DNA of 64,000 nucleotides from positions 186,001 through 250,000 of the forward strand of contig JAACJP010000037.1 in NCBI GenBank assembly GCA_013368375.1. Reading direction: 5' to 3'. The translations under genes were made by a program, and so were the position numbers. Every line of letters starts with the position of its first letter. Positions within the stretch are counted from its first letter, which is position 1. The notes beneath the pieces were generated by a model that did not search any database, was not told where the DNA came from, and worked only from the letters and a program-made list of their open reading frames with translations. Below, piece after piece: positions 32,070 through 42,000 of this stretch. The DNA comes from Tricholomella constricta. Taxonomy: Eukaryota; Basidiomycota; Agaricomycetes; Agaricales; Lyophyllaceae.

Positions 32070-32749
32070 CTACAAAGTGTTCAATTGTACAAATGTCCAT
32101 GGCCATAGTGTAAATTCAATGAGCTTAAGATGATACTCTAGGAGCTCCTCGGGCGTCATTTCTGCCGCCCTTTCCTCGGGTGAGACGACCACATCATATT
32201 GATGACCAGTCAAGTACACACCGAACTTGGCGCTGGAGAGGTATTCCTGATGCTAAAATGATGGGGTCAGTCACTAATTCAAACTCAAAGAAAGGCTCAC
32301 CCTTCGTTCACGGTCAGCTTCGATAGTTAGCAGTGATTCCCAGTTGTCAAACTGTGGCTCCAGAAATCGGTCATCGACGTTCCAGAGTAGAAGTGAAATT
32401 GTCTGGCTGAAATGTTAAACCACAGGTACCTGATCACAGATCGACAGATGAACATACCCGCTTTCGGAATCTCTTGGCCCAGTCAACATCGCAGGGGTCT
32501 GACTGATCACATCTTTCAAGTGGGAATCTATCAAACCAGATGGGATAAAGCAGTTCAAAGAAGAGGTCTCGTTTGCGTTGCCTTTGGGCGCGTTGATAGA
32601 TGGGACTGAGAAACTTCAAAAACATAGACTGCCCCTCAGTAAGCTCCCAACTAGTACTTGCGTTGCTGGACAACTGTAATATCTGAGATGGATCGTTAGT
32701 ATTTGCGCGATCAAGATTGACAGGGTCAAGCTACCGGTTTAGTGTCCAT
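32070..32749 (-). CDS. Small KDZ-element protein related to the N-terminus of the 35-kb gene
   Basis: Proposed exons are 32749-32735, 32673-32458, 32402-32301 and 32252-32070, giving 171 aa. The segment WELTEGQSMFLKFL...FFELLYPIWFDRFPL shares its pattern with WTSADQTVFLRSYL...FWPIIEREWFTRWPL at the start of the protein encoded from 35039. I do not know its function. The last exon (KFGVYLTGHQYDVVVSPEE) and the true 3' end are uncertain, since further exons may lie towards 31730. It could be a shortened or degraded duplicate of the other gene. Confidence 0.42.
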
Positions 32750-33080
32750 ATTTTAGGCGGGACCGATACAAAGGGTTCAACACAGTTTGACGATCGGAAA
32801 AATATGGACTTGCTGAGTAATTGATGGAGCAACACTTACAAATATCAGGGTGGCTGAACCGACAATGTTGCCAATCTTTCGAATTGGCGCCTCCTAAACT
32901 GACAATAGAAAGTGCTGAGTACTATCTGAATCTGTTCTTAGTAAAGGCCAGCAAAAAATTGCTGCACAGGTCGCTTCCTGGGTAAAGGTCAGACAAAATC
33001 ATAAAGGTCAGACAACAAACTTATGGATCGTGATTATGATCGAACAGGGACAACACGGTTTCAATAGTTGACCCACAGCT

Positions 33081-33813
33081 ATGGGTCGCCCTCGCTTATA
33101 CAACACACCGGAGGAGAGAAGGCTGGCAAACAACGCAAAGAGCAAGCGCAGTTATCTGAAGTAAATCCCTCAAGTCATCCGGGCTTATATAAATTGTTGA
33201 CCTGGCCTTTTGTTGCATAGAAACCGCAGGAATATCAGTGTTCGACGAAGTGTAATGCATCGAGACCGAGTGCAAAAGTAAGTTAACATCTTTTCTACAT
33301 GGAGACCAATGATATATCAATAGCTCAGGTCCCTTGTAACTATCGGACCTCGTGCAACACCATCCACGCCTGTCAATGAAGACATGAGGTCTGTTCGACA
33401 TTTGATTCTTTTCTTTCAACCCTGATGGCATTTTTCGAAGTGACAAACACTTGATCTACTGGTGCGAGAGGGTCGAACATATTTCTGTTCGTTATTCCAC
33501 TGAACTTGGCGGCACGACCGTGTATGCCTATGTCGACGCGCTCTACGATCAGTACACTATTAGCCGAAACGCGGACTATCTTCGCGATGCTATCCTCAAT
33601 TTCACGCGGCTTCAGTCTTCAGTTCGCCGCTATCAATCTGAAATATTACAACTTGCAGGGGTGGCAGAAGAATGGTCTCGGTCTGAGCATGTGTCGAGGA
33701 TGGTTACTCATGTTCTCGGGTGTCTCGAAGATTTATTAGCCACTGCTATGCTTGACCCTGATGGCCTTGCCGCCATACATAAAAATAATGGATTGAAATA
33801 CCAGTCTGGATAG
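33081..33813 (+). CDS. Small KDZ-element protein with basic N-terminus
   Basis: Proposed exons are 33081-33160, 33221-33277 and 33441-33813, giving 169 aa in frame. The start MGRPRLYNTPEERRLANNAKS resembles small proteins I recall near KDZ transposases in agaricomycetes. The N-terminus is strongly basic, which would suit nucleic-acid binding. The rest is helical with no known domain (ELGGTTVYAYVDALYDQY, EILQLAGVAEEW). The second intron is 163 bp, longer than its neighbours, so a small exon may be missed. Confidence 0.6.
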
Positions 33814-33928
33814 TATATACTGCTTACTGTACTTATAAAAATGCAATGCAGTGTACGACATCAATTTTTGGCATTCAAAACATGTTAACAATGATGGAGA
33901 TTATGTATATAGCGTCCTACTCGACTAC

Positions 33929-34947
33929 CTAGCACTTGACTTCAATGGCCCCCGATGCCTTGACCTGCGTGAAGGCGGCAGACGCGGCCTCGAAGGATGC
34001 GAACCTCTTGAACTGGCAGTTGGAGACGCCATCGGTGAGTGCCTTGGTGACCGCCCTAGAACAGATATTATTTAATGCTGTAAAAGAATAAAAAAATGCA
34101 ATTACCATCCTCGAAACACACCAACGGCCCGCCCGACAAAGACACAGTACCAGCTGTCTTGGCTGAAGAACATCGCGGATGGGGAAATCCTGTCGAGGAC
34201 AGCACTTCCGGTGCGGCAATCGGTGCAGATGTGGCCACACCCAGCGGACTCGTAGGTGAGGGAGGTAGGGCTCGGGGGAGGAGCCTTGGGGACAGTGGCG
34301 GCAGTTACAGGGGCCGCGGAAGCGTCAGCAAGTGCGGAAGGGCCTTTCTCTTTTGCAGCAGTAGCGGCCGCAGCCAGGCAAGCGGCAGAGAGCCGGGATT
34401 CGAAGTAGCCTACCCAAAAATAAGTGTTGCACACTTGGAAAAATTCGAACATACCAGTGCCGTGAACCTTGTTAAAAGTCGAAGTGGGGCTAGTCTCAAT
34501 GCTACGCGAGTTCACTGGCTCAGGCGTGTCAGCTTCGAGACCAGCTTCAGCGGAAGACTTGGGTGCCATGTGCGTGCCAGCTTCGGCGCCATCTGCCTTG
34601 GAAGTGTTGGGTGCAAAAGAAAGGGCGGGGGGAACAAGGACATCTGTGATCACACGTCAGCTTCAGGTTTCAACTGTAGACCATTTTTTACCTCCGTTGA
34701 CGGATGGAGCAACCCTGATGCCCAGCAAGGTCAAGGCGGCCAAGAGTTGACCTTGTGAGACAGGGTTGTTATACCCGACAGGATGGTTCTGTTGTGCCAT
34801 TTGACGTGTGAGCACTTGCTGTGAGCTTTGCCGATTCTCCTTTGCCCGATTTTGAGGAACAGCCTCAGTTTGGACGGCTGCACAGTTCTCGGTAGTATCC
34901 GGAAGTGAGCCAGGGCAAGGGATGCCGACGAGTGCAAGAAATGACAT
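33929..34947 (-). CDS. KDZ-element protein with RNase H1 N-terminal (hybrid-binding, viroplasmin-like) domain
   Basis: Proposed exons are 34947-34692, 34643-34455, 34409-34106 and 34055-33929, joining to 291 aa. The N-terminal two thirds are low-complexity, rich in Ala, Pro and Ser. The last 70 residues read WYCVFVGRAVGVFRGW, then an exon junction, then FKRFASFEAASAAF and a final AIEVKC. This is the signature of the RNase H1 N-terminal domain, which in other proteins binds RNA-DNA hybrids or double-stranded RNA. No RNase H catalytic domain is attached. Its place inside the transposon suggests a role in element biology, which is inference. Confidence 0.78.
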
Positions 34948-35038
34948 AAGCAGAATTTCAGCACGAGGCCAGACAAGGCGACTGAGTGAGGCTACATACC
35001 TGTCTTCTCTAGTTAAACAATATCTGACTACTTCGTAG

Positions 35039-37182
35039 ATGGCCCCAGAAGCCTGGACCAGTGCAGATCAAACAGTTTTCTTGCGCTCGTACCTGGCTAT
35101 TTTTCTCGAGCATCAGAAAAAAAATTCAATCCATGATTTCTGGCCCATAATTGAACGCGAGTGGTTTACCCGATGGCCTCTTCTGACCCCACAGATGGGG
35201 GATGCCAGTGTGCCTGTACCAGATACGGCGCCAGATACAAGTGCACCCGATCCGGGTACTCCTGATCAAGATGTGCCCGATTTGAACATATCTTTCACAT
35301 CAAATGAGCCGATCCAGCCTGAAACAAGGGCCAAGAAATCCAAAGGACCCTTGAATCCCACAGCCCAACTGAAAAAGGTACGTTTGATTCACAGATAGCT
35401 GACCCTTTGTTGACGGCTTTTAGAGGCTAAAGGAGTGGTTTTATAATCGCGGCAACAAGAATAAGACAACAAAGGCGCAGCAGCTCGCACTTGAGTTACG
35501 TCCACCGAAGGTCTCGCGGCGTTTGCAAGCCACCGAGGTTTATGCAAAGAAGCACTATCAGGACAAGATCAAGGCCAATGTTCAAGCTGAAATGGCCGTC
35601 GTTGGTTCGTCCCGCAAGAATGCGCTCGGTGTGGTGAAGAGCGAGATCAAAAAGGCATTTGAATCCGAGCCCCAGGTTGTTCGAGATGCAATCTATGCAG
35701 AGACAGAGAGACTGCGCCAGGCCAAGGCGGACGACAATGCCCAGAGGTTAGGGGAAGAGCGAACTCCGCAAGAGTATGCGAGGTAAATTTCAAGTAGATA
35801 TAATGAGATTATGGGCTGATGAAGTTATTCAGTGCCATTGAAGCTGTCCCAGACGCAATGTACCAGCTTACACAGTCGCTCGCTCGACAAACAGGCTGGA
35901 TCTGGAGCATTGTCGGTGGTGGCCCAGACCCCGAAAATGGCGGGGAGATCCGAACAATGTCGTGAGTAATGTGACATTATTGTTGATGCATGGTCTGACA
36001 TGTCGCTCCAGCTTTCATCATGGCGAGAATGAGCTCGGGCATTCATTCCGCAAGGCTTTCCCTGCTTTCAAGGAATCGTTCCTTCAGCCTTACGCAGCTT
36101 TTGTAGAATCTGTCTTTCGTAAGTTTTGGTGTCGACTATGCAGAAAACCTTTTCTAATCCTTCTGGTTATAGCACAAAATGTTCGTGATGCCCGAGCCCT
36201 TCGTAACAAGCCAGCACAGGAGCTTGACATCGATATTGGGGCAGCAGGATTAATTTCCATGTCTTCGCCATCGCCGGCTAACTCGGGCCTATCGATGATC
36301 GAACCCTCCCTTCGCAGTGACACCCAAGTCCAACTCTCCAACTCCGTGTTGCCGTCAAGTACGATTGGTGGACCCTCTAGGCTACAGCCACCGGCCTTTC
36401 CACCACCTCTGACAGTGCCGGCGATCGACCCATCACTCACAGCACCCATCGTGTCCCCGCCCGTCGCAACTCCGCCGCTCAACAACTGCACTCTGCCCCC
36501 ACTTACCGACCCTCTGACTGAGTTTACGCTCAGCTCATGCCCGCCACTGGACCCTCCTGAACCACAAATCCCAGAACCCCCTCCGCCTAGCCCCTCGAAC
36601 CCAAATTCCTTCATGCAGACTACCGGTGCCGATGGATCTCTGTTCGTCTTTCCAGAAGGACTATTCGGGACCCCTGAGCTGCGCTCCTCGCCCCCTCCAG
36701 ACATTGTGGAGCCCAGGACGCGCTCCCCATCCCCTTCAGACACTGTGGAGCCGAGGAGGCGCTCCCCATCCCCTTCAGACACTATGGAGCCGAGGACACG
36801 CTCTCAATCCCCGGACCCAGGTTGGCCCGAAATTCTGGCATCTCTCAAAAAAAGGCCCGCTCTGCCCCCACCGAAGGTGTCGAAGTCAGAAGCGCCCAAA
36901 AAACGAGCAGTCCGTGCCACTAAAAGCACTCCACTGCAGCCCGACGAAGAGGAACCAGCTGCAGGCCGTGGGCGCCGTACACGCAAAGCGGCTACTACGA
37001 AGGAGGTTTTACCGTTGACTGTCGATGAACATGGCAATCGGACGAAGGATGCGAATGGAAATCCCGTCAGGGGGAAGCGTAAGGCCAACAGTAAAACCTC
37101 ATGGTAAGTCGTACATGCAAATATCAGAGGTACTTTTCAAAACTCATCGCTCTCCAGTGGTACGAAGAAACAAAAGACTTAG
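35039..37182 (+). CDS. KDZ-element second large protein, function unknown
   Basis: Proposed exons are 35039-35377, 35424-35782, 35833-35961, 36012-36118, 36173-37103 and 37158-37182, giving 629 aa. If the last intron is not spliced, the frame ends at 37107 with 622 aa. It starts WTSADQTVFLRSYL...WFTRWPL and has RLKEWFYNRGNKNK, VYAKKHYQDKIKANVQAEM, the helical TGWIWSIVGGGPDPENGGEIRTMS and FHHGENELGHSF. A long Pro- and Ser-rich region follows with three 45-bp tandem units (about 36690-36800) and a basic tail. I recall the N-terminal half as a common agaricomycete protein of unknown function. Being intact next to an intact transposase suggests that it matters for transposition. Confidence 0.78.
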
Positions 37183-37947
37183 ACACGAGAGGGCTTCGTA
37201 AATTGTATCTACGTAATAATGGCTCCTCACTCGTAATAATAATCTTGCGTGACCTTTCTGGTACTTCTATGTGGTGCGGCTTTGAGAGCCCCGTAAGTTT
37301 CCCTCCCTTTCACTGCTATATAGATAGCGCATTGTGGAAGTGCTGGCCCTCGCGAAGTTGCGACGAATATTTTGATGACAAATAACTGTTTATCTATTCC
37401 TTGAAGATTCCGAAACCAAAGGTTTTTCATCGCACATCCTGTACCGCGTTGATGGGCATGCATGCACAATCAATTGTCTGAATTTTTATGAGGAAAAAAA
37501 AACATATCATCATTGTTTTATTATATGCGAGATTTGCGGCTGAAGCAATCAAGGACGCTATTGTCCAACCAGTATTTTTCTTTTGGGGCAAAAAAACATA
37601 TCACTGTTATTTTATTCTAGGTGAATTTGCAGCCGCAACATTCAAGTGGATCTATTTTGAGCTGAATGGATCGTAAAAAACATGTTATTTATAGATATGT
37701 GGTGGATGGAGAAGATCCAGGAACGGCGCTCGGTTGACGAGGCTTCGATTGCGAACAAATAAACAGTCCGCCCCGACAGGTCCCAACCCGCCCACGACGA
37801 GCAAAGGGTGCGCGCGCGCCCGACCAACCGGCAAGGTAGACCTGCGTGGGACATTCTCACGTGTCAATCTGTAGCGACAGCTCTGTATTAACAATGCGTC
37901 ACTTGTGCTTACAGGTCCTTCATTAATGAAAATGACTGTACAGCCTG
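37183..37947. other. Right end of the KDZ element, no gene
   Basis: No coding region is seen. Two related AT-rich segments of about 110 bp lie in tandem at about 37488-37680, each with AAAAAAACATATCA then a TTTGC(G/A)GC segment. The terminal repeat closes the element. Confidence 0.6.
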
Positions 37948-38289
37948 TGGCATACGGCAATCAGGCTATGCCTGGCTGCATGTATGGGGACCTTTGCCTT
38001 GCGGTGCGAGTGGGGCCATTTGGTCGTCGGGAGTCCCCTGACTCGGATAGCGAATAGATCGCGAAAGTTAGTGCACAGAGGCGGCTGCATCGGTGAGGGA
38101 ACGTCAGCGATGGCAGCGGCAAATGCGGCAGCGATGGCAACAGCCATGGATATAGATACTGTGTAATATTACTCAAACACTGGGTGTGCCCGTGAACTTT
38201 CAACAAGTCGTCGGATGCATTGAAGTTCGATAAACGCGATAGGGAATTCTGAACCATAATTGATGTGAAGTTCTCTGTCGCCCGCTGCC

Positions 38290-38465
38290 CCTTCTTGTGG
38301 CAGAGGGAGCCATGGCACAGAGGGAAGGTGCGGATGAGCCCGGAGTCGATCTAGGGGCGCTGGGCAGGGATGTGCGGTTTAAATGGGTTTGTGCTATCCC
38401 GCCGCAAGGGACATGAATTTGTTCCTCTCATGGGAAGTGACAGCACCGCTTGATACGCAGAACAT
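38290..38465 (+). pseudogene. DUF4139 C-terminal fragment
   Basis: Translated pieces VAQREGADEPGVDLGALGRD, KWVCAIPPQG and, one frame over, NLFLSWEVTAP match the C-terminus of DUF4139 gene A. It has a frameshift and no upstream exons. It lies in opposite orientation to genes A and B, downstream of the split oxygenase. Confidence 0.8.
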
Positions 38466-39045
38466 GTTTTCCCGTATGCATCGCACAGTAGAGTGCGAGA
38501 GAACAATTCAATTTCGTTCGTGAAATCGCCGGTCACGGTGGTAAGATTTTCAAGGTGCGGCACACTTTCGAATCTTGGCCTCACTGGATGAGGAAGCACA
38601 TGTGTAAGTCCATGACTGGAGATAAATCCTGCAGCAGCTTAGCTATTGATTAAAGTACATACAGGCAGACGTAGAGGGCACGCGCAGGACTCCGGCCGCG
38701 CTCCCAGCTTTTGCAGAAGGGGAAGCAGGCTAGATTTGTAGGGCAGCGATATCGTAACCGACCGCGTCTTCCGACAGTTCCAGTTCTCGTCTTTAAACAC
38801 AGCCTACGAAGCATACGACGACATGTCGAGATTCTCCTGCACGAGATGCACGACATATACTCGGAATCGTCGACATTTAATGTTGAAGAATTCAATGGAA
38901 GGGTCATCCATAATTTTGGCAAAAAGCTCCCTGGTGGGGACATGAACAAGGTGTACAGGTAAAATCGATCAAGTGCGTCATGCCTTTGTCGCGGTATTCC
39001 CGCTTCGGTTCACCCTATGTATATCATCTTGGCGAGGCCATGATG
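38466..39045. other. Gene-poor segment before the 39-kb transposon
   Basis: An open frame at 38711-38962 has no recognisable motif. The end of the segment (38990-39045) resembles 10565-10640 and belongs to the duplicated 5' flank of the oxygenase locus. CCATGATG at 39038-39045 is the left target duplication of the next element. Confidence 0.45.
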
Positions 39046-42000
39046 CAAGGGGGTTCCAGAAATTTAATGGAACACCAGGGGTCGAATTTTTTATCTCGCT
39101 CTACTTTGCTGGACCAACCACCCACGTGATTCAGGCACACTTCTATATATGGTAATTATGATATCATCCGATCAACGGCGAGGGTGCTTTCCTCTCTGCG
39201 ATGAATTACAAGCGTCGCACACCCAATTTCGGGGCGCTTGTTCAAGTTCTACACATGCAAGATGATACTAATCATCTGGAGGTAAGTATTTCACTTTATT
39301 TTAGATGACTTAGATGACTAAAAGCTTACCCATTTCGATTCACAGCCCATTTGTTTGCAGGGTATCACATTCTCAGCCTGCGGGGTAGCCGCTTCTCCAC
39401 AAATACAGGTGCGAAGATCACCAATCAAAAAGGCCTGTCGCTTTCGTTTCGATCTCTGGCTCGGTTCCACATCCATCCGGCGAAGGCCTTCGCTTATTTC
39501 TGAAACTTGTATTGATGGTTGGCCAACAGGAAGGGATCTGTCCTCGGATCCCGAAGGAGGAGGCATGTCCGTCTGGGTTTTCAAGGTGAATATGACTCTT
39601 TACTGTCAATCGAAACACTCACCACACCAACTGCAGCTTGTTCAGTGAGAGAATCCACGGTCGTCGGCGTCGTCGGATCAGATTCAACAACACGGTCTGG
39701 AACCCCTTGGACATCCACCGCCGTTACGAGAGCTTCGGATTCGTGCGAGATTCCCACGTCGCTGTCCTGGGGGTTCTGTTGACCACCACCTTGTTGTCGA
39801 CCCAATTCGCTGGAGCCATCTTCCTCTCCAAGAGCACTCGGGCCTTCGTTCCTGTCTTCTTGCTCACCATCCACTGTCTGTGCATCGACGTTTGAGCTCG
39901 CAGAAACCGGATTGGATGAGCGATGAGCATCGGATATCACAAGTGGTGCGATATTCGATTTTTTGGGCCGTTTCACTGATACATTCTTCCGTTTGTCCCA
40001 GATTCTTTTCATCTCTACAGCCTCGAAGTTTGACAGTTTCCAGAGGTGACTATGAGTTTCCATCGTTGCGTTTGGGTGTTGTAATTCAAGGTGAGCCTTG
40101 AGAAAATACCTCCACACGGCTGGCGAAGTTTTGGGACATAATGGACACTGAATAGGGACATTTGAACATGGAGACGAAGATGACGACTCAGCGGCAACGG
40201 TGTAGGAAAAATTCAACTTCATGGGACATCCAATCGACCGCCCATGGTCGATCTTTGGGCTGCCGCGGGCCCCTTTCCCCTTCATAAGGTAGAAGATGCA
40301 CAGTGGGGCTGGTCGGAGACACAAACCACATGGGTGCGCCGTGTGATCTACCTTTGGGTCGAATAAAATATGACTGCCGATGTGTTCGAGGACGCGCTGA
40401 CCCTGGGACATGTCTAGTGCGATTTCCGGCGTGCAAATCGGACACACAGTGGTATTCGATGCTCCGATTTCAACAAGGTTTCTGTTGTCTTCACATAGGA
40501 AGCATGCTCTTCCTGCGTACCACATCTAATGAGTCCGCATCCCATCTTTCTAAATATAAAAACTTACCTCCAACCTCACGATAAGGGAATTCCGTAGATG
40601 GCGCTAGCTTCGGTGCCGATTTCAAGTCTGACGCAACAACCGATTGCAGTAAACTCGCTGCGATGGCCACCAGTACTGTACTTTCGAGGAGGAAATAGGG
40701 TGAGTGGGTCGTGCTTGTGAAAACCTCTGGGTTTATGGGCTGAATGAGTCGACCAGGAATAGTGAACGTGTGCTCGCTAATTGCATAGGATCTCCAATCG
40801 CGATGTTTTGTCTGCTCATCAATATCCACGGAGGTAGCTGGTCGGAGTCCCAGGAGCTGGTACGAAATCGAGACTGTGTCCTCCTGAAGGAGATCTAAAG
40901 TGATGCTCGTGGCAGGTTTCCCGTCGAGTCGCAGACTATTGACAGTGCCAATGCACAACCAAAACTGGCCGTCGGAGCACACAATCGTAGCGACTGGGTC
41001 AGATATAGTGACTACCGGCTCGTCTTGAGTTTCGGAGTCTTCGTGATCTAAATTTTCGAAGGGCGTAGAGTTCTGAATATACCGTTCGATGTCTTGCACT
41101 CGCCGAAGACGATCTGTTGAGCTGACGTTCTTCCTGTATTTGCTGTATCTAGCGAGCAGCCTAGACTTGTCGATTTCCTTCCCTTTGACTATAATTGTAT
41201 GCGCCACAGATGCGGCATTGTTCATCTCGTCTGTTTGAATATCATCGCTTGCCTGCGCGAGGGCATTTTCGACCTCAAGCCGTGCGTCGGCGGTAGAATC
41301 ATCGGTGGAGCTTGATGGGGGCTCCACAATATCAGGGAACATGAGGCTCTCATCGATGTCGTCGTGTCCAAGTGGTTTGTTAACAAGAAACGCTCCTCGA
41401 GGGGAAAAGATATTGACATCAGGATCTTTCTCGAGCAGTTGGAGAATAGGCGCGGCAAATGGGCATTCAGTTTCAACGAGCCGACGACCTCTTCGCCACG
41501 AAGTTTGCAAGGAGACATTCTTGACCTCGACATTGCCCCTCCATGATGCTGGATTGATATGATCTGCGGCGTCTGGGAGCTCCTTTGAATTGCGGTCTAT
41601 TGCGGGGACCTTTAATCGCCGTGATGAACGATCCCACTGAGGATATTTCGCAAGGATATTGGCCACCTCCGTGCACCCACTGAGACGCGATACGAGTTGC
41701 AACATATCCATGTTGGCATCATTTCCAATCATAGTTCGCAAAATTCCAAACACGACTTCGAGGTGATCCGTACCAAGGAGTAAAATCCAAAATAGACCAT
41801 TGGGATTGTCAATCTTAGATTTCGCAACGCAGAAGAAGACGTCCTTGATCATGAGTAGAAGATCGAGGAAAAGGTTTGTCGGAATAAATTGTGGTCCTTT
41901 TAGGTTGTATAAAACGAGAGCGAGGTGCGCGGCTGCACTCAAGTGTTCAAGTTGTTCGGAAAGCGATAGGTCGACACAGAGGAAGGGAAAGACCATGTGG

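Larger units (their letters stand above)
27537..37947. mobile_element. KDZ DNA transposon with CxC2 transposase and several partner genes, apparently complete
   Basis: The 10.4-kb insert interrupts the P2 oxygenase. TGGCATAC is duplicated at 27529-27536 and 37948-37955, and removal restores the gene. The ends are imperfectly inverted: the left has GATGCTGTCAGTC then CATTAATAAAG, and the right, reverse-complemented, CAGGCTGTACAGTC then CATTAATGAAG. An 8-bp duplication fits the Kyakuja-Dileera-Zisupton group. Inside lie one transposase and four further genes in alternating orientation. Confidence 0.9.
17710..38057 (+). pseudogene. 2OG-Fe(II) oxygenase copy P2, split by two insertions
   Basis: The gene is nearly identical to intact P3 but broken into three blocks: 17710-18563 (exons 1 and 2 and the first part of exon 3), 27099-27536 (middle of exon 3) and 37948-38057 (C-terminus and stop). 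The exon 1 and 2 boundaries (17710-17837, then from 17896) match P3. The iron-binding FKTHKDTPRG and the SDIDHEV...GYRVTLTYNL segment are both present in the first block. A LINE sits after a 13-bp duplicated TACCGCACTGTCT, and a KDZ transposon after a duplicated TGGCATAC. Two single-base losses relative to P3 also shift the frame, near 18079 (exon 2) and near 27364. It is therefore dead even without the insertions. Confidence 0.92.

Noticed and set aside
36090..36782. Minus-strand open frame of 230 codons, Gly- and Ser-rich
   Set aside because: It is the antisense shadow of the Pro/Ser-rich part of the KDZ partner gene; the repeats in the sense frame explain it.
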